Shown here piece after piece: positions 47,166 to 59,597 of a stretch of DNA of 64,000 nucleotides. The notes beneath the pieces are model-generated. The model was given only the letters and a program-made list of their open reading frames with translations. It made no database searches and was not told the DNA's origin. Within the stretch, counting starts at the first letter, position 1. The number at the start of each line of letters is the position of its first letter. The DNA is taken from NCBI GenBank assembly GCA_013399875.1, contig VXAZ01003252.1, positions 125,159 to 189,158 of the forward strand, given 5' to 3'. This DNA is from Gymnorhina tibicen. Its lineage: Eukaryota; Chordata; Aves; Passeriformes; Artamidae. Both the position numbers and the translations under genes were made by a program.

Positions 47166-48360
47166 TATCCATGCATAGCAAATCACATAATTCATAACCT
47201 AGGCATAGTGTAGTATACAACTATATGTCTTCACCACTTCTTACTTTTGAGAACTTCAGCAAGATAAATCTATATGATAGAGTAAAAGACAAAGAGTACC
47301 AAACAGTAAAAGATAACACCTACCCACATGTGAAAGCTGTAGAATGTGAGTTTAGTGAACCAAAGAGAAGACGTGATAGTCTATAGCAGAAAATGTATAT
47401 ATTGTTGATTTTACTGGGTTGAGGTATTAATTCAATTGCATTTTCTTCACAAATTATGCTCAGCATACTGATTGCACCTTTTGAATTGAGTCTTTTTCAT
47501 CTGAAAGTCAAGATCATTGGTTTAAGAAAGTAGCTAATACACCTACTTTTTATTGTCATTGCAGGGTACATATAAGTATTCAACTTGTATTCTTTTAAAT
47601 TTCCTTGAAATTTCTTTCCTTGGACACACAGTGAAAAAATGGACCTACAAACCTGTGTGCCAATACTTCTACAATGAAGATCTCTTAAATGCTGTGCTGA
47701 GTCCTACCTTGAAACCTGCCTTTAAGTGTACTCTATGTGTATAATTTAGCTCCTCAAAGATACATAACAGTTGTGATATATAATACATGCAGGATTACCA
47801 TGAGTCTAAAATAAAATACATTTTACTTAGGAAACAGAACAAACTCCCAATCATAAAGTAAAAAATCCTGAGTTATTTTGTTTTCGTTGTTCTTATCATC
47901 ACCTTAAAATATGCTCTGTCCTGAGGTCATATTCCTTCAGCACTTCCAGAATTCTGACTTTGCTCTCTAATGTGTTCTAGCTGTGTTCTAGGTTGACTTC
48001 CAACCAAACTGGTTTCACTTTCTACTATAAATGTTATGGCTAAACTGTTCTTATTTTCCATATACATGTCATTTTACTTCCACTCTTTATTTGAAGTCAG
48101 TACATTTCCTAGCAATGCTTGGTTCCAAATGTAAGGTGTATTCTTGGTGAGCTGACAAACAAAATCATCCTTCTAGGACTGAGTCATTCTTCCTTTGTTC
48201 TCTAACTCCATAAACATTTGGAATTAAGGAAAAAGTACTAGTTCTCAGCAAAGTTGCTCAGCAAAAGATCAGTTCTATACACTTTGACATCTTCCAGAAT
48301 GTCATCAGAGTTCCAGTTGCCACCTAGATAAGGGATTCTGGGTGAAGGCTCCTATCATCA
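47166..48360. other. AT-rich intergenic sequence, nothing recognised
   Basis: No repeat or coding sequence was identified between the two LTRs. The 63-codon + frame at 47553-47744 has no recognised domain. Confidence 0.5.
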
Positions 48361-49012
48361 CAAACTGTGCCAGTTTGGGCCACATTCAGGGAAACGTCCA
48401 AAAGGAACGTCTCCTCAAGGGAAGGCAGGTTACACCCCACCCCTCCCCCACCAGGTTCGGGAAAAAAAGAGATTTTCCTCAGAGGAAAGTGAAGGAGAAA
48501 ATAAAAACTATTTATTTAACAAATACACAGGAAAATAATAATAATAATGCTAAATAATAAAAGCTGTCACTGTGGAGAGAAAACCTGAAAGATTTTAGAG
48601 TCCTTCTGTGGGTGTGGTCTCTCTCCTCCTCCTCAGCGCTGGGTTGGCGTGGACCCCCCTCCGGGTGTAAGGTGGAAATTTTCCCAGTGTGTTCTGATGT
48701 TCTGAACAAGTCCAGAAGAGAAGAAGGGAAAAGCCAAAGTCCCAGAAAAAAATTTTAACTCTGTCTCTCTCTCCAGAGAAACAAAGCTGAAAAGCTGAGA
48801 GAAGCGGAAAGGATGCTTCCTTTGCTCCTCAGCAGCAGCACCAGCTAATCTCTGTGTCCTTGAAGCACAAACTGTTTTGAAAAGTTTGCTCAGTTTTTTT
48901 CTCTCTCTCTCGTGCATCCAGTTTTAAAGGCATAGAAAGGCTCAGGAATCATATCCAGGCATAGAGTGGTGGTAAGGGAGACAACAGCATAAAGTCACCC
49001 CAAGACACAACC
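48361..49012 (-). mobile_element. Solo LTR (reverse), ERVL-like, with near-perfect 5-bp duplication
   Basis: The LTR is 48366-49007 (642 bp). On the minus strand it runs TGTCTTGGGGTGAC...CAAACTGGCACA. Flanks are CAAAC (48361-48365) and CAACC (49008-49012), one mismatch. AATAAA in the LTR sense lies at 48511-48516. A TTTAAAA promoter-like motif lies near 48921-48930, followed by GA-rich sequence. An (AAT)n tract lies at about 48533-48555. The 5-bp duplication points to ERVL-type integration. No internal genes are present. Confidence 0.78.
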
Positions 49013-51929
49013 ATCAAAAATAATTTAGAAGTTGCATGTAGGCAGATACTACAAAATCAGCAGTCTGCCTCAATTGTTCAGCTATCTGTAAAAGGAATAA
49101 CAGACATTTGGAAAATTCCTACTTTTCTCCTTTTTTAATATTTTTTTTCAAGTGTAAATGATAGTATAAAGAGCTGATTTTAAAAGAGTTCTAATAGTTG
49201 TCTAGAGAAAAAGGAAAAATAACAAAATATATCATTGGAGTGAAGACAAATAGCAGAAAACACATTGGCGGAAGTGTCCAAAATTACAGAACGCCGAGAA
49301 TAACAATAAAGCCCTGAATTTCCTGCTGCTGGGATGAACATTTTTGTTCAAATAAAGGACTTGATTGAAGATAGTGTTGCATCCACTGGCTATTTTCAAT
49401 GGACTATTTTCAAAGATATGAGCCTGAGAGTAAATAAAATGTGAGCATTCTTGCAGGTAAGCACAAAAGCTGTAGCTATAACTATCTGAAAAGAAAAACA
49501 AAAGGATGACAGAAGCAGTTATTATTACAGTAACTTTAATATCTGAGAGACTTCAGTTTTATTAGGGAACTTTTGCCTTAAATAAGTATCTCCTTCGTTT
49601 AAAAGAAAGGTGAAAGTACTGTGTTATTTAATTCCTTACATTTACCTCTTTATATGCCCTATGAAAAAAGGAATCATCTTTCTGATAGACCAATAGATGC
49701 TTAGAAAGGCTAGTCTTTCCTAGACTTTGGATATGAGTCAATAAATCATGGGTTTGAGCAGTTGCCACTGTAGTGCAAGATACCAGATTTTTAGAGTTCT
49801 GAACATTTGACCAAGCTGAAAACTAGACCTAGGAAGATTTCTAAACCAAATATTCAGATCAAAGAAAAGTTCATGGGGTTCTACTAAGTCTTGAGCAAAT
49901 ATCTGAAGTGAAATCACTCTAGGTTAGATAAAACAATTGAGAGCATACTATATTACATACTTAAGGTTTACCTAAAATATGAGATTTAGGGCAAATTTAT
50001 ATTTTCAACTTGAACTATCTGGCATCAGTTTGATACTCAGTAACAGAAACTAGCTCTATTTGAATCATTATCTTCCATGTAAGACAATTCAAAGCCAGCT
50101 GACTGAAGTGACATGTTTTATGGGGTGCTTGCAAAAAGATATTTAGCCCATTAATTCCTTCCCTGAGAGTATCATTTAATATTCAGTGTCATTTTTCAGG
50201 ATGTTAATTTTGCCCTAGCATAAGCTGACAGTAAAAAGATCCTTTCATGATTACTTTTCAAAAGCTATTTAAAGGGGAATGAAAATGCGAAAGACTAATA
50301 TAGCAATTGTCTAAGCTGTCACTAGGTACAGAAAAATAGAGAAAACAGAAAAGAACTACAGGCTTTTAATTTTTTCAGAGCAAGGTGTTGTTATTGTGTT
50401 TGAATAATAAAATCAACAGTCTAGAATATGGGTTATTTACTACGATAACACGAAAATAATAAAAAAACCCATGCATTTGCAGTTTAAGAGTAAAGACAAT
50501 CCTACCCAAACACTACTAAAGCATCAGAAAGGTATTCAGCTAGTTGGTGTTTTCCCCAAAGAAGTCTTAAAAACCAGAGGGGTTTGAAATGGGTCTGGAG
50601 TCATGCTATAACAGATCATGGATCATCCCAAAATGAACTTGTGTAAATGTACTGTTTTCGTTAAGTGCATACATATATATATGTCACAGCATGATTTTAA
50701 CAGATTAAACAAGACATTCAAGGACTGCAGATGCCTTAAAGACTGATGAGAGGTCCCTAAATTTTGACATAATGACTAAAAGAATACAAAATATTATTAA
50801 TTCTGCCTTTAGTCTTTGGGAAGAATTGCCTGAAGTGTCATAAGCAAACCAATTATTTAAAAAAAGAAATTAAAATTTATTAGTAAAAAAAAAACCCATC
50901 TGCTTGAAATAATTATGTTTTTATTTCAAATGCAATTAACTCTATAGATACCTAAAATCCTAATATGGTAAAAAATCTCTGTATAACAACAAGCACTTTT
51001 CAGTCTGTATTTCTTCAGTCAGTATTGAGCTCTGCAAGTATCTTTCAAGTATTCTGTTTTCTTTAACAGCAGGGGAGTAAGATAAAATTAATTCCCTCAA
51101 GGACACTCTTCTCAAAATGTCTATTGTTCTCAAGGCAGTGAGGTTACAAAAACTGTCAGCTGCTTTTACAAATGCCCTTTATCAAAATGGCCAAAACCTT
51201 CCATCACTGTTAACAGGAGTAAGAGACTGCCCTTACAGAAGAGAAGCACTTCCTTAGTGCTTAGGAGCTTCCCTGATTCTTCGTGATTAAAAGAAAAATG
51301 AAAAATGAGTAGAATTTAATTCTGAGACCTAAAAAGCAGCCTGTGTTAATAGTAACTGTAGATAAGGATATAAAGTTGGCTATTCGTTTCAAAACCCATG
51401 CAGTATTGTTTGTGTACATTCTTACTATTTACTTACTCATATGGCCAAATCGATCTCTTCCTTTAAAATAATTAAAATCTATTTTGTCCAATGTTTAATG
51501 TTTATAACAAGCTTTTTTTCTACCAAGAGTTCATTGAACAGCATGATTAATATTTATCACAGTCGTATTGCCATTATTAGGGCCTGTGTTTCTAAAACAA
51601 AGTGTGTGGCTTATATTGTGAATATTTTATATGTAGTTCAATTTATCTTTTTAAAAAAATATTTAGTTTTATGGAGACAAAGACAGAGGCAATTGAAAGA
51701 TGCAGTGTTTTGCAATTAGCCACCCCAGTCAAGACCTGCAAGATCTCTATTTGTGGACACTGCTGTTAAAGTAATTTAAGATTGCTTTTTTCAGGAATCA
51801 TTAGCTGGGCAAAAAGAGGTTTCATGCAGAATATGTGTAACTCATAAGTCTAAATCAATTATGTAGTAGAAAATGCACATAAAAATCAGATATTATTTAG
51901 CAAATTATGAAGTTAAGGAGAGTGATGGT
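49013..51929. other. AT-rich intergenic sequence, nothing recognised
   Basis: It contains a (TA)n tract near 50669-50680. The longest frame (51441-51719, + strand, 92 codons) is of AT-biased composition and has no recognised domain. Confidence 0.55.
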
Positions 51930-52085
51930 ACAGGACTTGGAGAGCCTTCACCAGCCAGGTTGGTGAGGAGGGAAGGGTCAGTGGTCATGGCTCCTGGGAG
52001 CCATCATCAAGGGCTGTCACCTTCTTCCAGCTCCATCAGCAGTGACAGCCCTGATGGCTCACCCTCAGCCTGACCACCCCGGAAC
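51930..52085. other. G+C-rich patch with a strong imperfect hairpin
   Basis: In AT-rich surroundings this 150-bp patch carries arms GAGCCATCATCAAGGGCTGTCAC (51998-52020, 23 nt) and GTGACAGCCCTGATGGCTC (52042-52060, 19 nt), with a 4-nt bulge and 21-nt loop. A smaller palindrome ATGGCTCC-TG-GGAGCCAT overlaps at about 51988-52005. A + frame ending here (51873-52073) closes with SSSSISSDSPDGSPSA. It may be an exon fragment, a processed pseudogene scrap or part of an unknown repeat; none of these is established. Confidence 0.5.
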
Positions 52086-53159
52086 AGTAACCCTCCAACT
52101 ACCCTCTCTGCATTAGTTCTTTCTTAAATTTTATCTTTTCCTGTCTGTTTTTCCTGTATGTTTTTCTGTCTGTTCAACAGATATTTGCTCTTGATCTAAT
52201 AATGATCACAGATCAGCAGTCCTCTTACTTTGTAATTTTGACTTTTCTGATCACTATAGAGATGGTATCATGACTCTGTCTCACAGTCTGAGTCAAGGTT
52301 ACATAGCTGGAATGTATCAAAGCTGGACCCCTGTAAAATGACAGCTAAATCTTTTGGGGGAGAAATTACATCAGGGACCACAGAGAAAAGGGTTATACTG
52401 TTTCGATTTAGACATCACAACTTAAGAAAGAAGTGAATAAATTGTGAACAAGCAAAAGGCAAGAGTGACCAGAAGTATACGATCTTCTGGAAAAGACTGA
52501 AAGTGAGGTAAGGAAAGAGGATGAAAGGGAAGAGACTAGAGAAGAGGAAAAAGAGGTAGCAAAAAAGCCTTCTAATATGCAGATATATATATAAAGATGG
52601 AGACAGCGGTGTCAAAAGATTAATGGCTGAAACAAGAGATAGGGGAATTTCAACATTTTTATAGAAAATTTTTCTACTGCTACAAATATTTAAACATTGC
52701 CCTGGGTAAAAGTGCTATTGTTAATCTATAAAACATCTCAAAACGTGATAGCTGTGGTGCTCAACTAATAGTGACAATCTCTTCTTTCTGTAGACTAGAA
52801 GTTCCTAAGAAAAATCTATCTCTTAAAAGATGTTGTCTATGGTGTTAAAAGAGCCAAACTGTCAATCTTTATCTTGGAACTTCTGGAGGTCTTTCAGATA
52901 CCTTGGAATGAAGCCACAATGTGTCATGAGCATGATTTTATGGTAGCTACTATAGACAGTAGAACACAGCTTTGATGTGTTTTTGGTGGTCTGTACTTCT
53001 GTATTTAGTTGGAGTTTCCTAAACACTCCAGGCATCTTGCCCAGGTATATCACATTTCTGTAATCTGGCCAAGAGATTGATGAAAATGTGAATAACCAAG
53101 GCCAAGGCCAGCTCATCATATGCCAGAATCTTCGAGCCAGATGGAAATGCTAGGAATAC
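52086..53159. other. Intergenic sequence, nothing firmly recognised
   Basis: The 85-codon minus frame at 52862-53119 has no recognised domain. The surrounding sequence is slightly less AT-rich, and an ancient unrecognised repeat is possible. Confidence 0.45.
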
Positions 53160-53175
53160 TTTTTTTTTTTTTTTT
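53160..53175. repeat. T(16) homopolymer
   Basis: Sixteen T residues about 100 bp left of a CR1 fragment. No retroposon was recognised attached to it. Confidence 0.95.
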
Positions 53176-53282
53176 GCTACTAGGGGAGCTCACTATCAGT
53201 GAAAAAGTTAGGAATACACATTAATTTGAACAGAAATTCTGTGTTATTCTTTGAACACTGGAAACTTCGAATGGGCTGCAAA

Positions 53283-53500
53283 TTCTTCAAATTCTTTACC
53301 TGTGGTACTGGTGGATGAAAAAACAGAGAATGAGCCAGCAAAATCTGTTTTCAGCTCAGTAACCTGGGCTGCATAAAAAGAAGTGTGGCCAACTGGTTGA
53401 GGGAGGGGATTTTCCCCCTCTACTGTGCTCTCATGAGAGCACAGTACCCAACCTGGTATCATGTCCTGTTCTGAGGTCTCTATATCTTTCTGCTTCTGTT
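53283..53500 (+). mobile_element. CR1 LINE, internal 3' coding fragment
   Basis: 'gtactggtggatgaaaaaac', 'gaatgagccagcaaaatctg', 'ctgggctgcataaaaagaag', 'tgtggccaactggttgaggg' and 'ctctactgtgctctcatgag' follow the CR1 polymerase C-terminal region (equivalent to LVDEK...MSQQ...LGCIKRSVA). The reverse 72-codon frame at 53244-53462 is the antisense of this and is not a gene. Confidence 0.82.
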
Positions 53501-55800
53501 GTGTGGCCCTCCAGAGGGCCAGATATATTATGTTTCTTCAATAAAACACATTTTCAATGTGTTCAGTGCTGCTGTATATACACAATGTTCTGGAAATGAA
53601 ATGGAAGACAGTCCTCTTTCCAAATTGAATCATCTACATGCACCATCGGTACAATTTCAGTTGGCACTGGCATGTGCATCAATTACTGAAAGCATAATTC
53701 AAGACTGGATTTCATAAACTTAATTTTCTCATGATCATACATGAGAAATTTCAAACACTGTTGCTTAAATTATTTTTTTTCTGAATGTTATATCCTACTA
53801 TAAGCTTTACAGAAATGTTAGAAATATATTCAAACACAAAATGGCCCTATCAGGGTTAAATTATAATTGAGGAACAAAGTTGAGTGCTACTTTTATGCCA
53901 TACTTAGCAAATCAGGCAGCTTCTAAGCCAAAACATAAGACTGATGTCCAATTTCTCTGCCTTCAGAGAAAAAGTTAGTTGAAAGAAAAATAATAGCTGG
54001 TATATTAAAGATTAAATTAAAAATGCTCCTTAAATACTTGATTAATACAAAACTTAAATCAAAGAGTAATCCCATCTTCAACTTACATTTTCTTGACATT
54101 TTCTTGAGTTTATGTCTTCCTCCTTATTTCTTCCTTGGAAGAAAAAGGAATGAGAAGTCTTACTTGCTTATAAATAGACACAGGCATCTTCAGTTTCAGT
54201 AACAATGTTTTTTTCCTGAGTGGTTTGAGTGTATTGTAACTTAATACTTAAATGTTCTAGGAAAATGCAGAGCACTGCTTTTTAAAATGGCATCTCATTG
54301 CTTTATTTTCTTATAGCAAAATATTTTTTAAAAGGTAGAAAAATTAAATCTAAGTCTTTCAAGCTAATCAGTTCAAATGCATAATATTAGCAAAGATGTA
54401 CCAAAACTGTATAATTTAAAAGTTATTTTAAGCAATATATGTTTGATATTTACATACATTTATTTATACATATGTGTCTTTCCAATTATGCTGTACAGTT
54501 CAAATGTCCAGCTATGTACAGCACAAGACCATAACTAATGTCATCATACGCCTTTTGTTTTGGAATAAAATTTGACTTCATTATTTATTTGAATGATCAG
54601 GCTATATCTACATATGCATATATACATAACTTATGTGTCTTTACTGTTGCCTTGTCCAAGGTATCTCATTTATCTTAAGGCAGTATAGCATGAAGGCACA
54701 GTGATGCAGACAACATTCACTTTGAAACATCATAGCATCCAGTTCTCACGCATTTTGCCTTTAAAGATGGATTTTCTCTCTGTTATATATAGCCTTACGT
54801 CTAGTGCTGGAAAGATTTACATCAAAATGCATGGTAGCTGAAGCATTTATCTATAATGTTAGAAACTCATAGTCATTGAACCTTTTATTCTGATTTGACA
54901 TGGTATTTGAATCAGTCCTTACTTGCAACATTGTAACTGCTGAGCACTTTAGAAACTATTTCTCTAGGTTTTCATTATAACAGTTCTAGTTTTTATGTGT
55001 ATTCTGATAGATACGAAACAGTATGACAGTCTGAATGACTGAAAGACATTATAAGGAAAGGGTAGCTAAGTCAGTTTGACTATGGTTTGATATTAAATTA
55101 GCTGTAAAGAGTTTTCAAAACCTCTCTATCTGACTATAAGAACTCCGGTCAGTAATCGACCACATAAAAGACTATCCATTATGTTTCCTCCCATATCAGT
55201 ATGAGTTATTGTGAAAGTAGTTAACACATTTGAAAGAAATTCATAAAACCTTCCAGGATTATTAAAAAAATGTTACTAGCAAATAGTTGTTTTAAATGTC
55301 CTTGCTTTTATCATGTTCACAGCTCCAACTTCAAGATATCTTTATATTTACATAAACATAAACCTTTCTGTAATTCTGAAAAACTCTGTTCATGTCTGCC
55401 TCCATCTGGTAGAGAATCCAGATACGGACATATTACACGTTACACATTCTATCCAGATATATACATAAGACCTGAAATGGTTACCTTCTGGCTGTTAATA
55501 TTTCCTACAAGAATGTAAATAATATAAATGTTGTTATGTTCATTGTATTATTATTAGTTATTAAAAAATGTCAGTAGCTATTAGATCTAGGTGAATTTTT
55601 CTGAGTTTCCAAACCAGAACGTATAACCTTGAAAGCCGCTAAATATATTTCCCATGCTTTGTACTGTTGAAGTGTGGAGAAACTCTCAAAACACTTGCTT
55701 TTAATCAAGTGTGGAAGTTGCTCTCCAACCCTTGTTTACTTTAAGAAGTGGGCTAGGTAGGCACTTCAATTCAGAAACTCCTGTGGATGTTGACATTTCT
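53501..55800. other. AT-rich intergenic sequence, nothing recognised
   Basis: No mobile-element remnant or coding signature was identified. Only short frames occur, such as 55270-55518 (+, 82 codons) with no recognised domain. Confidence 0.55.
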
Positions 55801-55806
55801 AGTCTT

Positions 55807-56178
55807 TCAGACTTGCCTTGTGATCTTAGTCAGTGATGATCTTGCAGTCAAGAGATCAACTACAGTCCCAGGTCCAGGCACAGGAGTTTTTCCAACATGG
55901 GAGTACACCAAGATCTTTATGAGGTACATGTAGCTTAAGGGCCACGTATTGGGCAGCTTCCCCCTACAGCACAATGCAATATATTGAGCATATACTGCTT
56001 CCTCAGGTGGGAGGAGAATATGCACATATCTGCCTGTAGCAGCTAAGATGTCACAGGAGACAGAGTGAGCGAATAGTAAAAATACATGCTTTAAATGATA
56101 TGTGAATCCAAGTTCAAAGCAGTATTCAATACTAAATATTTCAGAGTTTGTCCAAATTTGTTTTAAAAGTTTCAGCAC
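55807..56178 (-). other. Unassigned 123-codon open frame
   Basis: The C-terminal two-thirds of this frame has a balanced composition (VSCDILAATGRYVHILLPP, then EEAVYAQYIALCCRGKLPNT), unlike the K/N/I/F-rich chance frames around it. No domain was recognised, and no flanking exon, promoter or ribosomal context supports expression. It could be a coding remnant of an unrecognised retroelement, a pseudogene fragment or chance. Confidence 0.2.
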
Positions 56179-56854
56179 AGAGGGTTCCTTGAATTTTAGG
56201 TCTCAGTTTCTCAATTCTGAATCCAGTGTTCATCCTCTAAGCATTTTTTTTTTGTACTATCATAAAATTTTCCTTTGCTTCTCATGGGGACAGACACTTG
56301 GGAAATATAAAGACAAACCAGATAAATATTGTAGTCGGTTTTTTGAAATATGAAATGGTTTAAACATTCTGAACTGCATATGTAGAAATACAGTGAATCA
56401 CTGCTAAAATATCTTTTAAAATAAAAGTATAGCTTTAAAATTGTACTTTTAAAAAACTTGTACATCTATTTCAGCTTCATTAATGCTGTGGAGTTTAAAA
56501 AAGGACCAGTTTCCATCCCATCTGACATTGTACAAATAACTGTGTAGTTTAGACACTTGTCATTGTCTTACTCAGTGATTGATGGAATATGACAGGCTTT
56601 TTCAGACATTAATTCAAGTTTAGCTGAGCTCCTAACTTAGTAATTTTATTTGGAGATTTTAAGTCGCTCAAATAGATAGTACCGAAACACCATGTTTGTG
56701 ACTTGAAGATCTGTGTCGGTTACCTCTGCTTATGTAAACTATTTGAAAAGAGAACTGTGCTTGTATGGTAGCCAAATTGAAAGACTTGTCTTCATAATGT
56801 AACTGTGGCTTTCTAACATTTGCTTTCTTCTTCATGTTTTCATAGTGATAGAGA
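56179..56854. other. AT-rich intergenic sequence, nothing recognised
   Basis: Spacer between the unassigned frame and the reverse LTR; only AT-biased frames occur. Confidence 0.5.
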
Positions 56855-57435
56855 AGTCATGATTTAACCCCAGACAGCACTTATTAAACCACACACAGCC
56901 TCTTGCTGTCAAGCTCCCATTGGTATGGGGAAGAGAATTGTAAGGGTAAAAGTGAGAAAACTCATGGGTTGAGATAAAGTCAGTTAAAAAGGTAACGCAA
57001 AAGCAAAGGAAACCAAGGAATTAATTTACTACTTCTCATTGGCAGACACTTAGCCATCTCCAGGAGAAAAGGGCTTCCTCGCACAAAACAGTGACTTGGG
57101 AAGACAAATGCTGTAAGTTTAAATGTCCCTCCTTCCTCCCTCTTTCCTGTAGCTTTTATCACTGAGCATGACGACATATAGCATGGAATATTCCTTTGGT
57201 CACTTGCCATCAGTTGTCCTGGCTGTGTCCCCTCCCAGCTCCTTGTTCACCTCCAGCCTTCTTGCTGACAGGGTGGTGTGAGAAACAGAAAATACCTTAA
57301 TGTTATTTGAGCACTGCTTGGCAAAAAATAAAACATTTGTCTGTTATTAACACTGTTTACATCACAAACCCGAAAACTAACCCCATACAAAGTACTGTGA
57401 AGAAATTTTACTGTATCTCACCTAAACCCAACACA
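56855..57435 (-). mobile_element. Full-length ERVL-type solo LTR (reverse), about 580 bp
   Basis: The plus strand opens 'gtcatgatttaaccccagac' and closes 'caccta'+'aacccaacaca'. On the minus strand the LTR begins TGTGTTGGGTTTAGGTGAGA and ends GGGGTTAAATCATGA-like. Family marks include 'gagaaaactcatgggttgag', 'cttagccatctccaggagaa', 'agcatgacgacatatagcat' and 'gtcctggctgtgtcccctcc'. A TATA-like GATAAAAG lies near 57151-57160. The fragments at 5975-6095, 12909-13012 and 38934-39072 belong to the same family. Flanking 5-mers match only partly (AGAGA and AGCAG). Confidence 0.82.
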
Positions 57436-59429
57436 AGCAGCTGCTGTATTTTTATGCCTGGCATGGAGTGGTTGTCCTTTCTATATCAACCAGATCTTTC
57501 AATGGGTTGAGGAAAGAGTAATTCCTCTGGTCAAAAATTACTTATATGAATGCTGGAGGTGTACAACATATTCTGCTTCAAATGGAGAAAGTGAATATTA
57601 AGAATAGCTCACTTTTCTGTGTCAGGCTGTTATTTCTTGTCAAAATGGCTTTTCACATCTAACAGTGACTCACGCTGAGAAAACAGCTTTGTATAGAAAA
57701 GTATTTGCTTATTGCAATTAAGGTTCATTTAACTAATGGTTTCCAGTGGTACTGGATTCAGATCAGGCAGAAGGAATACTCTGGGAAATATACAGAAGTC
57801 GTACTCAGACTGATTTTAGTAACTTTTATTCTCATTTTGAGTACGTTGCTTAAGAGAAAAAATTTAACAATATATTTATATGATTGCTCATAAAAATGTA
57901 ATTATATTCATTGTCTTCAAGCCCTGTATTTTCCTGCCCCATTAAAGAAAGTCATGGTCATTATGCTTCTCTCCCCCCTGTTCCCCCTTAAACCACTATG
58001 TTGCCATAAGGAAAATAAGATAAGTAGGAAATTTATCTGACAAATGCTTGGTGAAATTTCTGTCTACCAAATGCTTTTCAAATCAAAAATAAAAGCAGCC
58101 TTGGGAGATAAACCTACAGAATTTGAAGCAGCCATACAGAAATTGCCAAAATAATCCCCTGCATTGCCCAAAGCAAGATATAAATTAAGAAGCAATATGA
58201 GTGTAATGGAGCATGTACCTTTCATGCTTCCATTCATCTCATATAAACAGCTTGTACACTGCACCTCACAGGAATAATTACAAAATCATAGAATATCAGA
58301 AATTATACATATTAAGACAGAAAAGAAACAGCCAACATTTTATTTTTATTTATCTAATTATTTTAATACTTTTTGTAGTTTAAAGAAGTCGCTATCTTTT
58401 TTTCTAATTATCAACTTACACAGGTAAAAAGTCAAAAGAATGAAAAAGGCTTTAGGCAAAATCAGCAGGGGAGTTATGCATTCTTTCTGTTGAAAACAGA
58501 TGTGAACTTGCTGGCTGACATGTTAGCAGTATTCTGCCCTTCCATACAGGACAAAAATATCTGAAAAGACCTCAAAATTTCCAGTTTTTAAAATCCCAAG
58601 GACAGAGTGGGTTACAGAGTCATAGCTTGTTTCTTTTGGTGGAAGAGAAAATGAATTAAAGATATACCACACAAAAGATATATTAAAATGGGTATCAAGG
58701 AATTTTTCAAATCAAGAAAATTTTCAAATTTCATATTTAAATTTCTGCTCCAGAAGATCATCTCAACTACTGCAGTTTGATCTCCTCAGTAATTGCATGG
58801 AACAACAAGGACAAAGAAGTGACAATTACAATGCTACTGTTTCTGCAAATCTCCACAAGTTCATTCTCTACTATGTCACTATTACTTTTATACCTAATAC
58901 TTGTCATTTATTCTATGATAATAGAATCATAGAAGAATAAGTGAAAACCAACAACTAAATGACATTAGGGACATCATCTGCAAGCAGATACCCAAATGAA
59001 GAGATGAAAAATGATGGTTAACTGAATAACACATTCAGCCTTTTCAACTTAATCACAAACTGAACATCTTAACATAAAGGGTACAGTATTATAGGGATCA
59101 TTTCCCAGAACAAAATACACAAGGCGTAGAATTCAGAAATTATTGTGTGTTTTCTTTAGATTTCTGTGATATTTACTGACAGCAAACACCTGCCAAATCA
59201 GAAAATGGCCCAACTAAACCAAGGCATTGATAAACCTGGTCCAATTATGACTGACTCCATTTTGAGGTCCCTCCCAACCTCTGTGACCCTATCCTGTAAT
59301 GTTAATACAGATAAGATTACCTTTTGGACTTTTATTTGTTTGGCTGTTGATGAAATGGCCAACGATTGTATGGTTGGATCCAATACAAAACTAGATATAA
59401 GTAAAAACCAATTTTTCCAGCAGCAGAGC
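57436..59429. other. AT-rich intergenic sequence
   Basis: Two short 'aatcatagaat' motifs (about 58284 and 58924) resemble CR1 tails but lack supporting CR1 sequence. The frame at 59166-59513 runs into the neighbouring CR1. No gene was recognised. Confidence 0.5.
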
Positions 59430-59597
59430 AGGTTTCCCGGAGAGGCTCTGCCACCTCCGTCCTTGAGGATTTTCAAAACCCATCTGGACAAAACTCTGAG
59501 CAACCTGATCTGAACCTGTAGTGGACATTGTTTTGAGCAGGAGATTGGTTTAGGGACACCCTGAGGTCCCTTCCAACCTGAATTATTCTATGATTTG
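59430..59597 (+). mobile_element. CR1 3' end (about 165 bp)
   Basis: 'aggtttcccggagaggctct', 'gccacctccgtccttgagga', 'tttgagcaggagattggttt' and 'gaggtcccttccaacctgaa' followed by 'ttattctatgattt' are a CR1 3' UTR in the subfamily with 'accctgaggtcccttcc'. It is 5'-truncated. A further 'gaggtccctcccaacctctg' at about 59261-59280 may be a second, shorter relic. Confidence 0.88.

Noticed and set aside
53244..53462. 72-codon reverse frame that looks protein-like
   Set aside because: It is the antisense of a forward CR1 coding fragment.
58280..58300. 'aaatcatagaatatcag' as a CR1 tail
   Set aside because: Only the short tail-like motif is present, with no adjoining CR1 3' UTR.
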